Source: an uncultured Peptostreptococcaceae bacterium
Lineage (GTDB): Bacteria > Bacillota > Clostridia > Peptostreptococcales > Anaerovoracaceae
Length of the DNA: 5,950 nt
Assembly: GCA_905236895.1 (NCBI GenBank)
Contig: CAJOQI010000007.1
Span: 1-5,950, forward strand
Direction of reading: 5' to 3'
The translations under genes were made by a program, and so were the position numbers. Positions 1 through 5,104 of this stretch are shown piece by piece. Under the pieces are notes generated by a model that did no database searches, was not told where the DNA came from, and was given only the letters and a program-made list of their open reading frames with translations. How positions within the stretch are numbered: the stretch's first letter is position 1; every line of letters starts with the position of its first letter.

Positions 1-1072
1 CTATATCTTTAAGTATAGTTCTTGCAAATTCAACATCTACCTTTTCTCCGGTTAATCTTGAAAAAGATATGATACTTGAAAAAGATCCTTCTAAATCCCT
101 GATATTATTCTTAATCTTTTCGCTGATTAATTTAATAACTTCGTTGATATTATCATCCAATTCAACGCCCATATTATCAGCTTTTTTAAGAAGAATAGCC
201 ACTCTTGTTTCATAATCCGGGGGCTGAACCTCCGCAACCATATTCCAAGTAAATCTTGATCTAAGTCTTTCATCAAGCTTGGTTAGTTTATTGGGAGGAC
301 GATCTCCTGAAATAATAATCTGCTTATTTGTATTATAAAGAGCATTAAAAGTGTGGAAGAACTGCTCTTGTAATCCTTCCTTTTCTTCCAAAAACTGAAT
401 ATCATCCACCAGGAGAACATCGGCTTCTCTATATTTTTTCTTAAATTCTTCTACTTTTCCCTTATTTAATGAATTGATGAAATCATTGGAAAAACTCTCA
501 GCATCCACATAGATAACGCGAATATTATTGTTATGCTCAAGTAAATAAATACCGATGGCATTCAAAAGATGGGTTTTACCAAGTCCGGATTTACCATAGA
601 TAAATACGGGATTATAAAGTTCTGCAGGATTCTTTGATACTGCAACGGAAACAGCGTGGGCATATTTATTACATTCGCCCACAACAAAATTCTCAAAGGT
701 AAATTTAGGATTAAAAATAATTTCCTTTAAGGGACTTATGGTGATAGGGGGTATAAAGTCAAGATTACCTTCTGCATTGCGGGCTTTGATCTCCGCAGCG
801 CTCTGGCTTTGCTCAGCATATTCCGCCGCCGTCTTAACTATTACCCTGTATTTATCCCCGGTTACATCGCCGATACACTCTTCTATGAGGTGGATGAACC
901 TGTTTTTAATATTCCTTGCAATAAAGTCCTTACTCGTTGAAAGATAGACAATATTAGGATTTTCTGAAATCTCTCTAATTATCAAAGGGTATATAAAAGA
1001 GTTATATGTGGCATCAGTTACATTTCCCTTGATTTTTTCCAATACCAGCTGCCAAAGTTCGTTCTTTTCCAT
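1..1072 (-). CDS. dnaA: Chromosomal replication initiator DnaA, N-terminal 357 residues (cut by left edge)
   Basis: DnaA is the AAA+ ATPase that binds DnaA boxes at oriC, opens the duplex and helps load the replicative helicase; it also acts as a transcription factor. I translated the minus strand from ATG at 1072 and the frame stays open to the edge. Residues 1-80 match domain I (MEKNELWQLVLEKI start). Residues about 81-110 are a short variable linker. The AAA+ domain starts near 120 (NPKFTFENFVVG). Walker A is GKSGLGKT at 160-167, Walker B LLVDDIQ at 220-226, the sensor-1 region SGDRPP at 255-260, the arginine-finger box LDERLRSRF at 266-274, and sensor-2 NNIRDLEGS at 322-330. The helix-turn-helix domain IV that reads DnaA boxes lies outside the window. 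ATG 1072 was chosen because it gives the usual family N-terminus. The Shine-Dalgarno AAAGGAG (1087-1093) is 14 nt away, which is long; an in-frame TTG at 1084 is only 2 nt from it, which is too close. The gene is divergent from rpmH. dnaN would be expected next, off the left edge. Confidence 0.98.
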   Translation of the reverse strand, partial: MEKNELWQLVLEKIKGNVTDATYNSFIYPLIIREISENPNIVYLSTSKDFIARNIKNRFIHLIEECIGDVTGDKYRVIVKTAAEYAEQSQSAAEIKARNAEGNLDFIPPITISPLKEIIFNPKFTFENFVVGECNKYAHAVSVAVSKNPAELYNPVFIYGKSGLGKTHLLNAIGIYLLEHNNNIRVIYVDAESFSNDFINSLNKGKVEEFKKKYREADVLLVDDIQFLEEKEGLQEQFFHTFNALYNTNKQIIISGDRPPNKLTKLDERLRSRFTWNMVAEVQPPDYETRVAILLKKADNMGVELDDNINEVIKLISEKIKNNIRDLEGSFSSIISFSRLTGEKVDVEFARTILKDI

Positions 1073-1109
1073 TGGGTTATACAATGCTCCTTTAGAGTTG
1101 GTAGGTCAT

Positions 1110-1138
1110 ATTCTACAAAAAAAATATGGCTAAAACAA
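1110..1138 (-). promoter_or_regulatory. Putative sigma-A promoter of dnaA
   Basis: Read on the minus strand, TTGTTT (1138-1133) acts as -35 and TAGAAT (1115-1110) as -10, with a 17-bp spacer that includes a T-run. The -10 matches 5/6 of the consensus, but the -35 only 3/6. Transcription would begin near 1103, giving a leader of about 30 nt that contains the AAAGGAG ribosome-binding site. A second -10-like TATACT lies further upstream at 1141-1146 without a well-spaced -35. Confidence 0.55.
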
Positions 1139-1176
1139 GAGTATAAGTCCAAAAAAATTCAATTTTATTCAAAAAG

Positions 1177-1185
1177 TTATCCACA
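1177..1185 (+). promoter_or_regulatory. DnaA box, exact consensus TTATCCACA
   Basis: This is a 9/9 match to the TTATCCACA consensus, reading rightward. It faces the second box across 3 bp, so two DnaA monomers could bind with their sites pointing at each other. Confidence 0.92.
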
Positions 1186-1188
1186 ATC

Positions 1189-1197
1189 TGTGGATAA
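1189..1197 (-). promoter_or_regulatory. DnaA box, exact consensus on the minus strand
   Basis: The plus strand reads TGTGGATAA, the exact reverse complement of the consensus box. It ends 21 bp before the -35 element of the rpmH promoter, so occupied DnaA here would sit just upstream of RNA polymerase. Confidence 0.92.
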
Positions 1198-1218
1198 CTT
1201 TTTGAAACTAATCCTCCC

Positions 1219-1247
1219 TTGACATGAAGAGCCCTGCATTATACAAT
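1219..1247 (+). promoter_or_regulatory. Strong sigma-A promoter of the rpmH operon
   Basis: The -35 is the exact consensus TTGACA (1219-1224). The -10 is TACAAT (1242-1247), 5/6 of consensus, and the spacer is the optimal 17 bp. Transcription should start near 1254, leaving a leader of about 60 nt before the rpmH ATG. A strong promoter fits a ribosomal-protein gene. The DnaA-box palindrome ends 12 bp upstream of the -35. Confidence 0.85.
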
Positions 1248-1315
1248 ACTTAAGCCTATGCCTTTGAAATTTAGAAGGCTTAGAAAAAAGATTAAGGAAC
1301 AGGAGGATACTCTAA

Positions 1316-1450
1316 ATGAAACAGACTTTTCAGCCTAAAAACAGACAGAGAATGAAAGAACACGGCTTTAGAAAGAGAATGAAGACCAAGAGTGGAAGAA
1401 ACGTTCTCAAGAGAAGAAGAGCAAAGGGAAGAAAAAGACTTTCCGCTTAA
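1316..1450 (+). CDS. rpmH: 50S ribosomal protein L34
   Basis: This is a small, very basic protein of the large ribosomal subunit. The 44-residue translation matches the family closely: it opens [12 protein letters not shown], continues with the [13 protein letters not shown] core (residues 16-28) and ends GRKRLSA. Length is that of a typical bacterial L34. ATG 1316 has a full Shine-Dalgarno AGGAGG (1301-1306) 9 nt upstream, and stop TAA is at 1448-1450. It is the first gene of the operon behind a near-consensus promoter. The next start, rnpA ATG 1455, is only 4 nt after its stop, so the two are probably translationally coupled. Confidence 0.98.
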   Translation: MKQTFQPKNRQRMKEHGFRKRMKTKSGRNVLKRRRAKGRKRLSA

Positions 1451-1454
1451 TTTA

Positions 1455-1787
1455 ATGCTTAGAAGAGAAGTATTAAGAAAAAAATCCGATTTTGACAGCC
1501 TTTATAACAAAGGAAAATCGGTGGGAGAGCGCTATATTGTTGTATTTTACAGAAATAACGGACTCTCCTATAACAGAAAAGCCTTTCTTGCCAGCAAGAA
1601 GGTAGGAAAAAGCGTTCAGAGAAACAGAGCGCGCAGACTGATGAAAGAAAGCTTTCGTCAGCTTTCCGGGGATTGTAATAAGGGCTTTGATATTATATTC
1701 ATTGCCAGAAACACAATTGACGGGAAAAAGGAACAGGAAGTAAGATATTCCATGAAAAATGCCCTTAAAAAGGCGGGGATATTATGA
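1455..1787 (+). CDS. rnpA: RNase P protein component
   Basis: RnpA is the protein subunit of ribonuclease P. It binds the catalytic RNA and helps recognise the 5' leader of precursor tRNAs. From ATG 1455 the product is 110 residues, normal for the family. It begins [20 protein letters not shown], has the [10 protein letters not shown] strand, and carries the conserved RNR motif at residues 56-58 within [14 protein letters not shown], followed by DIIFIARN. The same frame opens further upstream with a GTG at 1392, inside rpmH, which would add 21 acidic residues ([16 protein letters not shown]...). I prefer ATG 1455 because family homology begins there and the extension looks like rpmH read in another frame. 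No good Shine-Dalgarno precedes 1455, so expression probably depends on coupling to rpmH, which stops 4 nt before. The stop overlaps the yidD start (ATGA). Confidence 0.95.
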   Translation: MLRREVLRKKSDFDSLYNKGKSVGERYIVVFYRNNGLSYNRKAFLASKKVGKSVQRNRARRLMKESFRQLSGDCNKGFDIIFIARNTIDGKKEQEVRYSMKNALKKAGIL

Positions 1788-2014
1788 GATATATCAGCAA
1801 AGCATTAGGTTTTATAATAATATTGCCAATTAAATTCTATCAGACCTTTATATCTCCCCTGCTGCCGGCAAGCTGCCGCTATTATCCGACCTGTTCGGAC
1901 TATTTTGTTCAGGCCGTAAAGAAATACGGTCCCATCAAAGGCAGTTATCTGGGCATAAGGAGAATACTAAGATGCCATCCAGGGCATCCGGGAGGGTACG
2001 ATCCGGTACCATAA
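1784..2014 (+). CDS. yidD: Membrane protein insertion efficiency factor YidD
   Basis: YidD is a small membrane-associated protein thought to help YidC-dependent insertion; its mechanism is not settled. The 76-residue product has the family hallmarks: a hydrophobic, amphipathic N-terminus (residues 8-29), the [10 protein letters not shown] motif at 31-40, the [19 protein letters not shown] stretch and the HPGGYDPVP terminus. Cysteines at 31, 37 and 64 are the three usual ones. The ATG overlaps the rnpA stop by 4 nt (ATGA), so translation is likely coupled. yidC follows immediately, consistent with a shared job in membrane-protein biogenesis. Confidence 0.97.
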   Translation: MRYISKALGFIIILPIKFYQTFISPLLPASCRYYPTCSDYFVQAVKKYGPIKGSYLGIRRILRCHPGHPGGYDPVP

Positions 2015-2016
2015 TT

Positions 2017-2021
2017 GGAGG
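2017..2021 (+). promoter_or_regulatory. Ribosome-binding site that fixes the yidC start
   Basis: GGAGG lies 8 nt before TTG 2030. It lies 2 nt inside the frame that could begin at the earlier TTG 2015, so the longer reading would make the Shine-Dalgarno part of its own coding sequence. This argues for TTG 2030 as the true start. Confidence 0.85.
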
Positions 2022-2029
2022 AAAATATA

Positions 2030-2725
2030 TTGAATTTTCTAGCTAGACCTTTTAGCGTCCTTTTGGAACTACTTTACAATCTGGTTGGAAATTATGGTCT
2101 TGCCATAATAATCCTTTCTTTAGTAGTAAGAGCGGCAATGTATCCGATGTATAAGAAGCAGATTCTTTCATCAGCCAATACTGCCGAAATATCTCAGAAA
2201 ACCAAAGAAATTCAAAGAAAGTACGCCGTCGACAAAGAAATGATGAATATGAAGTTGACGGAGATGTACAGAGAGACGGGATACAGTCCAACTGCAGGCT
2301 GCCTTCCAATGGCAATACAGATGGTTGTAATCGTCGGCTTATTTGCTTTGTTCAGAAACCCCTTAACCTATATGAGCAGCGACAATATGGTATTTGCTGT
2401 ACACGAGCCTTTCCTTTGGATTAAGGACTTGAGTCAGCCTGATCTTTGGATTCTTCCAATAATCGCTGCGGGAGCAACCTTCTTGGCTCAGAGCATGACC
2501 ATGAAGAATAATCCCACCCAGGCTATGGGTAATATGAACTTCATCATGAAATACGGTTTTCCAATTATGTTCCTGTGGCTTGCAAGAACCTATCCGGCGG
2601 GACTTGCTATTTATTGGTGTATAAGCCAGATTTTGCAGATCTTCTTCAATCTGAGATTTAACCAGCTGAAGAAACAGCAGCTTATCCAAGCGGAAATCAA
2701 GAAGAAGAAAAAAGCTGGCAAATAA
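2030..2725 (+). CDS. yidC: Membrane protein insertase YidC/Oxa1 family (SpoIIIJ-like)
   Basis: YidC inserts and folds membrane proteins, alone or with SecYEG. The product from TTG 2030 is 231 residues with five predicted membrane segments, roughly 20-40, 88-109, 139-156, 172-188 and 189-207. Arg34 sits in the first segment (LSLVVRAAMYP), where the conserved substrate-contacting arginine of the hydrophilic groove is found. A charged cytoplasmic hairpin (about 42-85) follows, then the GCLPMAIQM motif and PAGLAIYW at 189-196. The lysine-rich tail (KKQQ...IKKKKKAGK) is typical of insertases that contact ribosomes. Unlike Bacillus SpoIIIJ, there is no N-terminal lipoprotein signal or lipobox cysteine; the protein starts just before the first membrane segment, as in many Clostridia. 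yidD is 15 nt upstream and jag 32 nt downstream. A TTG at 2015 in the same frame would add 5 residues but is disfavoured by the Shine-Dalgarno position. Confidence 0.96.
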   Translation: MNFLARPFSVLLELLYNLVGNYGLAIIILSLVVRAAMYPMYKKQILSSANTAEISQKTKEIQRKYAVDKEMMNMKLTEMYRETGYSPTAGCLPMAIQMVVIVGLFALFRNPLTYMSSDNMVFAVHEPFLWIKDLSQPDLWILPIIAAGATFLAQSMTMKNNPTQAMGNMNFIMKYGFPIMFLWLARTYPAGLAIYWCISQILQIFFNLRFNQLKKQQLIQAEIKKKKKAGK

Positions 2726-2757
2726 GTGTTGAAACAATTCGGAGGAAAATAGATCAT

Positions 2758-3621
2758 ATGAATTTTACCGAAAAATGGGGAACCGATGTGGAAACAGCGG
2801 TTAGCCTGGCTCTTGAAGAACTTGGCGCAACCCGAGAAGAAGTTGATATAGATGTTTTGGAGGAGCCATCAAGAGGTTTCTTTGGTATCGGCTCCAAACT
2901 GGCTTTGGTAAGAGTAAGCCTTAAAAACCCGGTTCAAGAGGTTGTTGAGGAAGAAGTTCCCGCCTTTGTAGGAGAGGAAAACAAAGTCAAGAAAACAGAG
3001 ACAAGAAAAAACAAAGATAATAAAAGAGACCTGGGAAAAAATAAGAAAAACTCTTCAAATTCCAAGAGAAACGGCGGAAGAAACAACGGCCGCAAGGTTG
3101 AGAAGAGAGATTATGACAAGCTGGCAGAGGAAGTTGATCCTATTATGCCCATAGTGGACGAAAGCAGCCTGACTCCCCTTACAGAGCATGAGGTCATTAC
3201 CTTTGTTGAAAAGATTATAAAAGAAATGGGCCTGGAGGTTCAGGCTACTGCAAAGACCGACGGCAAGGATATATTCATTTATCTGGACGGCAAGGATACA
3301 GGAAGCGTAATCGGAAAATTCGGTTCCACCCTGGATGCCATTCAGTATCTGGCCAGCCTGGTAGTTAACAAAGAAGGCGGCGAGTACAAGAGAGTTGTAA
3401 TCGATGCCGAGAACTACAGAGCAAAGAGAGAAAAATCCCTCGAGAAGCTGGCTATGAGATTGGCCGATAAAGTGGTTCGCTCCGGAAGAAGCTATAAGCT
3501 GGAGCCCATGAATCCCTATGAGAGAAAGGTTATCCACTCCACTCTTCAGAAGGATGGAAGAGTAACCACAAGAAGCGAGGGACAGGATCCCTATAGAAGA
3601 ATAATAATCGATCTTAAATAA
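2758..3621 (+). CDS. jag: Jag/KhpB RNA-binding protein (KH and R3H domains)
   Basis: This is the SpoIIIJ-associated protein, known as KhpB or EloR in streptococci, where it binds RNA with KhpA and influences cell elongation and division. The 287-residue product has three parts. Jag-N is at 1-55 with the signature SRGFFGIGSKLALV at 38-51. A highly basic, low-complexity K/N/R linker runs from about 77 to 117. The C-terminal RNA-binding half has a KH domain (about 140-217; GxxG loop GKFG at 186-189, followed by STLDAIQYL) and an R3H domain (about 225-287; Arg256-x3-His260 in MNPYERKVIH). ATG 2758 has GGAGG (2741-2745) 12 nt upstream, a little far. Position directly after yidC is the standard Firmicutes arrangement. 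It is the last gene of the operon, with a terminator starting 8 nt after its stop. Confidence 0.97.
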   Translation: MNFTEKWGTDVETAVSLALEELGATREEVDIDVLEEPSRGFFGIGSKLALVRVSLKNPVQEVVEEEVPAFVGEENKVKKTETRKNKDNKRDLGKNKKNSSNSKRNGGRNNGRKVEKRDYDKLAEEVDPIMPIVDESSLTPLTEHEVITFVEKIIKEMGLEVQATAKTDGKDIFIYLDGKDTGSVIGKFGSTLDAIQYLASLVVNKEGGEYKRVVIDAENYRAKREKSLEKLAMRLADKVVRSGRSYKLEPMNPYERKVIHSTLQKDGRVTTRSEGQDPYRRIIIDLK

Positions 3622-3629
3622 GCGAGATT

Positions 3630-3664
3630 AAGGGGCTGCCTAAGGTGGTAGCCCCTTTGTTTTT
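3630..3664 (+). terminator. Rho-independent terminator after jag
   Basis: The left arm AAGGGGCTGCC (3630-3640) and right arm GGTAGCCCCTT (3647-3657) form an 11-bp stem with one G-U pair and a 6-nt loop (TAAGGT). The stem is followed by the T-rich run TGTTTTT (3658-3664). It should end the rpmH-to-jag transcript, with some leakage possible because a G interrupts the T-tract. Confidence 0.9.
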
Positions 3665-3706
3665 GAAACGTAACTTAAACCCAGGCTTTAGAAAGGCTGA
3701 TTTCCA

Positions 3707-5086
3707 ATGTTTAGAGAGGACACAATCTGTGCCGTTGCCACTCCTCCGGGAGAAGGGGGCATAGGAATAATAAGGATAAGCGGAGAAAAATCCAAGGAAA
3801 TCCTTGGGGCGGTTTTTAGTGGAAAGATTAAGGATCGGGAGCTTACCTATGGGCATATTGTGAATCCCGGGGACGGCTCTGAATTGGATGAGGTAATGGC
3901 CGTATTCCTTCCCTCTCCTCATACTTATACCAAGGAAGACGTTGCTGAGATTCATTGCCACGGAGGAGCCATAACAATAAAAAACGTATTGGACCTTATT
4001 ATTTCTTTGGGAGCAAGAATGGCCGAGTCCGGCGAGTTTACCAAGAGAGCATTCTTAAACGGCAGAATAGACCTGGCTCAGGCGGAAGCGGTAATGGATG
4101 TGGTTGGCGCCAAAAGCGATATGGCATCAAAGGCCGCCCTCTCCCAACTAAGGGGAAGATTCTCTGAAGAGATAGAAAACCTTAGAGGAAATATGATAAA
4201 TGCCCTGGTGAATATCGATGTAAATATAGATTATCCTGATGAAGATATTGAAGAGCTTACCTACGAAGGCCTGAATCAAGCCATCTCTTCCTGCTTGGAG
4301 GAGGTGGAGAATCTGATTATGGGAGCCCAGGCAGGAAAGATTCTGAAGGACGGAATAGAAACCGCCATAGTGGGAAGACCCAATGTGGGGAAATCTTCTT
4401 TACTCAACGGACTTCTAAGGGAAGAAAGAGCTATAGTAACGGAAATCCCCGGAACCACGAGGGATACCATTCAGGAATATGCCAATATAGGCGGAATAAT
4501 CTTTAGGTTTACGGATACGGCAGGCATAAGAGAAACCACTGACCCCGTTGAAAAACTGGGAATTGAAAGAAGCTTGAGCAGCAAAGACTCGGCGGAAATA
4601 GTAATCTGCCTGGTGGATGGATCCGAGGAAATAAGGGAGGAAGACAAGGAGCTTATTAAGGGCCTTAATCCCTCTCGAGACATTCTTGTAATAAACAAAG
4701 AGGATAAAGGGCTCTTCCCCTCCCTTGAGGAGTTAGAGGAAATTTGCCGGGTTAATGGGAAAAAAATCGACCCCTTAATTCTATCGGTAAGGGAAAAATC
4801 TGGAATAGAAAAAATCGAAGAAGCCCTACTTGAAAAAGCATCTCTTGGAATGGGCGGAATCAGTAAAGATATGGTGTTGGTTACAAATGCCAGACATTTG
4901 GAAAGCCTTAAAAATGCGGAAAAATCCTTAAAGGAAGCATTGATCGGAATCGAAGAAAGACAACCCCTTGAGCTTATAGAAATTGATGTAAGGGAAGCCT
5001 ATGAACAGCTGGGCTTTATTACGGGGGATTCCATTCAGGATGATGTGATAGAAGAAGTGTTTAAGAGATTTTGTTTGGGAAAATAA
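3707..5086 (+). CDS. mnmE: tRNA-modification GTPase MnmE
   Basis: MnmE (TrmE/ThdF) is a K+-activated GTPase that works with MnmG to place the carboxymethylaminomethyl (or aminomethyl) group on U34 of certain tRNAs, which stabilises wobble decoding. The 459-residue product is full length. The N-terminal folate-binding domain (about 1-118) opens DTICAVATPPGEGGIGIIRISG. A helical domain flanks an inserted G domain (about 215-380): G1 GRPNVGKS at 223-230, the G2/K-loop TEIPGTTRDT at 245-254, G3 DTAG at 270-273, and G4 NKED at 330-333. Glu282 lies where the catalytic glutamate of the Escherichia coli protein is. The protein ends FCLGK (455-459), with the conserved cysteine at 456. ATG 3707 has a modest AAAGG (3692-3696) 10 nt upstream. 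It starts 42 nt after the terminator with no convincing promoter between, and precedes mnmG by 18 nt. Confidence 0.98.
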   Translation: MFREDTICAVATPPGEGGIGIIRISGEKSKEILGAVFSGKIKDRELTYGHIVNPGDGSELDEVMAVFLPSPHTYTKEDVAEIHCHGGAITIKNVLDLIISLGARMAESGEFTKRAFLNGRIDLAQAEAVMDVVGAKSDMASKAALSQLRGRFSEEIENLRGNMINALVNIDVNIDYPDEDIEELTYEGLNQAISSCLEEVENLIMGAQAGKILKDGIETAIVGRPNVGKSSLLNGLLREERAIVTEIPGTTRDTIQEYANIGGIIFRFTDTAGIRETTDPVEKLGIERSLSSKDSAEIVICLVDGSEEIREEDKELIKGLNPSRDILVINKEDKGLFPSLEELEEICRVNGKKIDPLILSVREKSGIEKIEEALLEKASLGMGGISKDMVLVTNARHLESLKNAEKSLKEALIGIEERQPLELIEIDVREAYEQLGFITGDSIQDDVIEEVFKRFCLGK

Positions 5087-5104
5087 ATTGGATAATAAGG
5101 GAAT

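Larger units (their letters stand above)
1168..1206. repeat. Perfect 18-bp inverted repeat with 3-nt spacer carrying two DnaA boxes
   Basis: The left arm TTCAAAAAGTTATCCACA (1168-1185) and the right arm TGTGGATAACTTTTTGAA (1189-1206) are exact reverse complements around the spacer ATC. Symmetry stops at 1167/1207, where A faces A. Each arm contains a consensus DnaA 9-mer, and the symmetry runs 9 bp past each box. The repeat lies between the two divergent promoters. Confidence 0.97.
1073..1315. other. oriC: Probable oriC segment / divergent dnaA-rpmH intergenic region
   Basis: This 243-base gap separates divergent dnaA and rpmH, the classic position of one half of the bipartite Firmicutes origin. 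It is AT-rich, notably 1117-1180, with A-runs at 1117-1124 and 1151-1157. It holds one tight pair of consensus DnaA boxes (1177-1185 and 1189-1197), a leftward dnaA promoter and a rightward rpmH promoter. I saw no other full-consensus box here. In Bacillus subtilis the unwinding element lies on the far side of dnaA, between dnaA and dnaN; if the same holds here, it is outside the window and this segment is a DnaA-binding and regulatory part only. The origin call is an inference from context and boxes. Confidence 0.75.

Noticed and set aside
738..947. Plus-strand open frame of 69 codons
   Set aside because: It lies wholly inside dnaA on the opposite strand, and the dnaA reading gives clear DnaA sequence here.
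1141..1146. Second -10-like element TATACT on the minus strand upstream of dnaA
   Set aside because: No -35 element lies at a proper distance; the nearest TTGAAT copies give spacings of about 11 or 21 bp.
1251..1282. Imperfect inverted repeat TAAGCCT / AGGCTTA in the rpmH leader, followed by an A-run
   Set aside because: The stem is 7 bp with an 18-nt loop, its left arm begins at or before the likely transcription start, and no T-run follows. It is not convincing as an attenuator or riboswitch.
2052..2737. Minus-strand open frames of 87 and 124 codons opposite yidC
   Set aside because: They are antisense shadows of a convincingly conserved gene and show no recognisable protein features.
3055..3537. 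Minus-strand open frame of 160 codons opposite jag
   Set aside because: Jag has intact KH and R3H motifs across this stretch. The antisense product resembles no family I know, and no promoter or ribosome-binding site supports it.
3530..3538. Near-consensus DnaA box TTATCCACT inside jag
   Set aside because: It encodes the invariant R3H residues Val-Ile-His-Ser, so coding constraint explains it; it is a single isolated 8/9 match.
3614..3961. Minus-strand frame of 115 codons across the jag-mnmE junction
   Set aside because: It crosses the terminator hairpin and the start of mnmE; its sequence looks like antisense noise.
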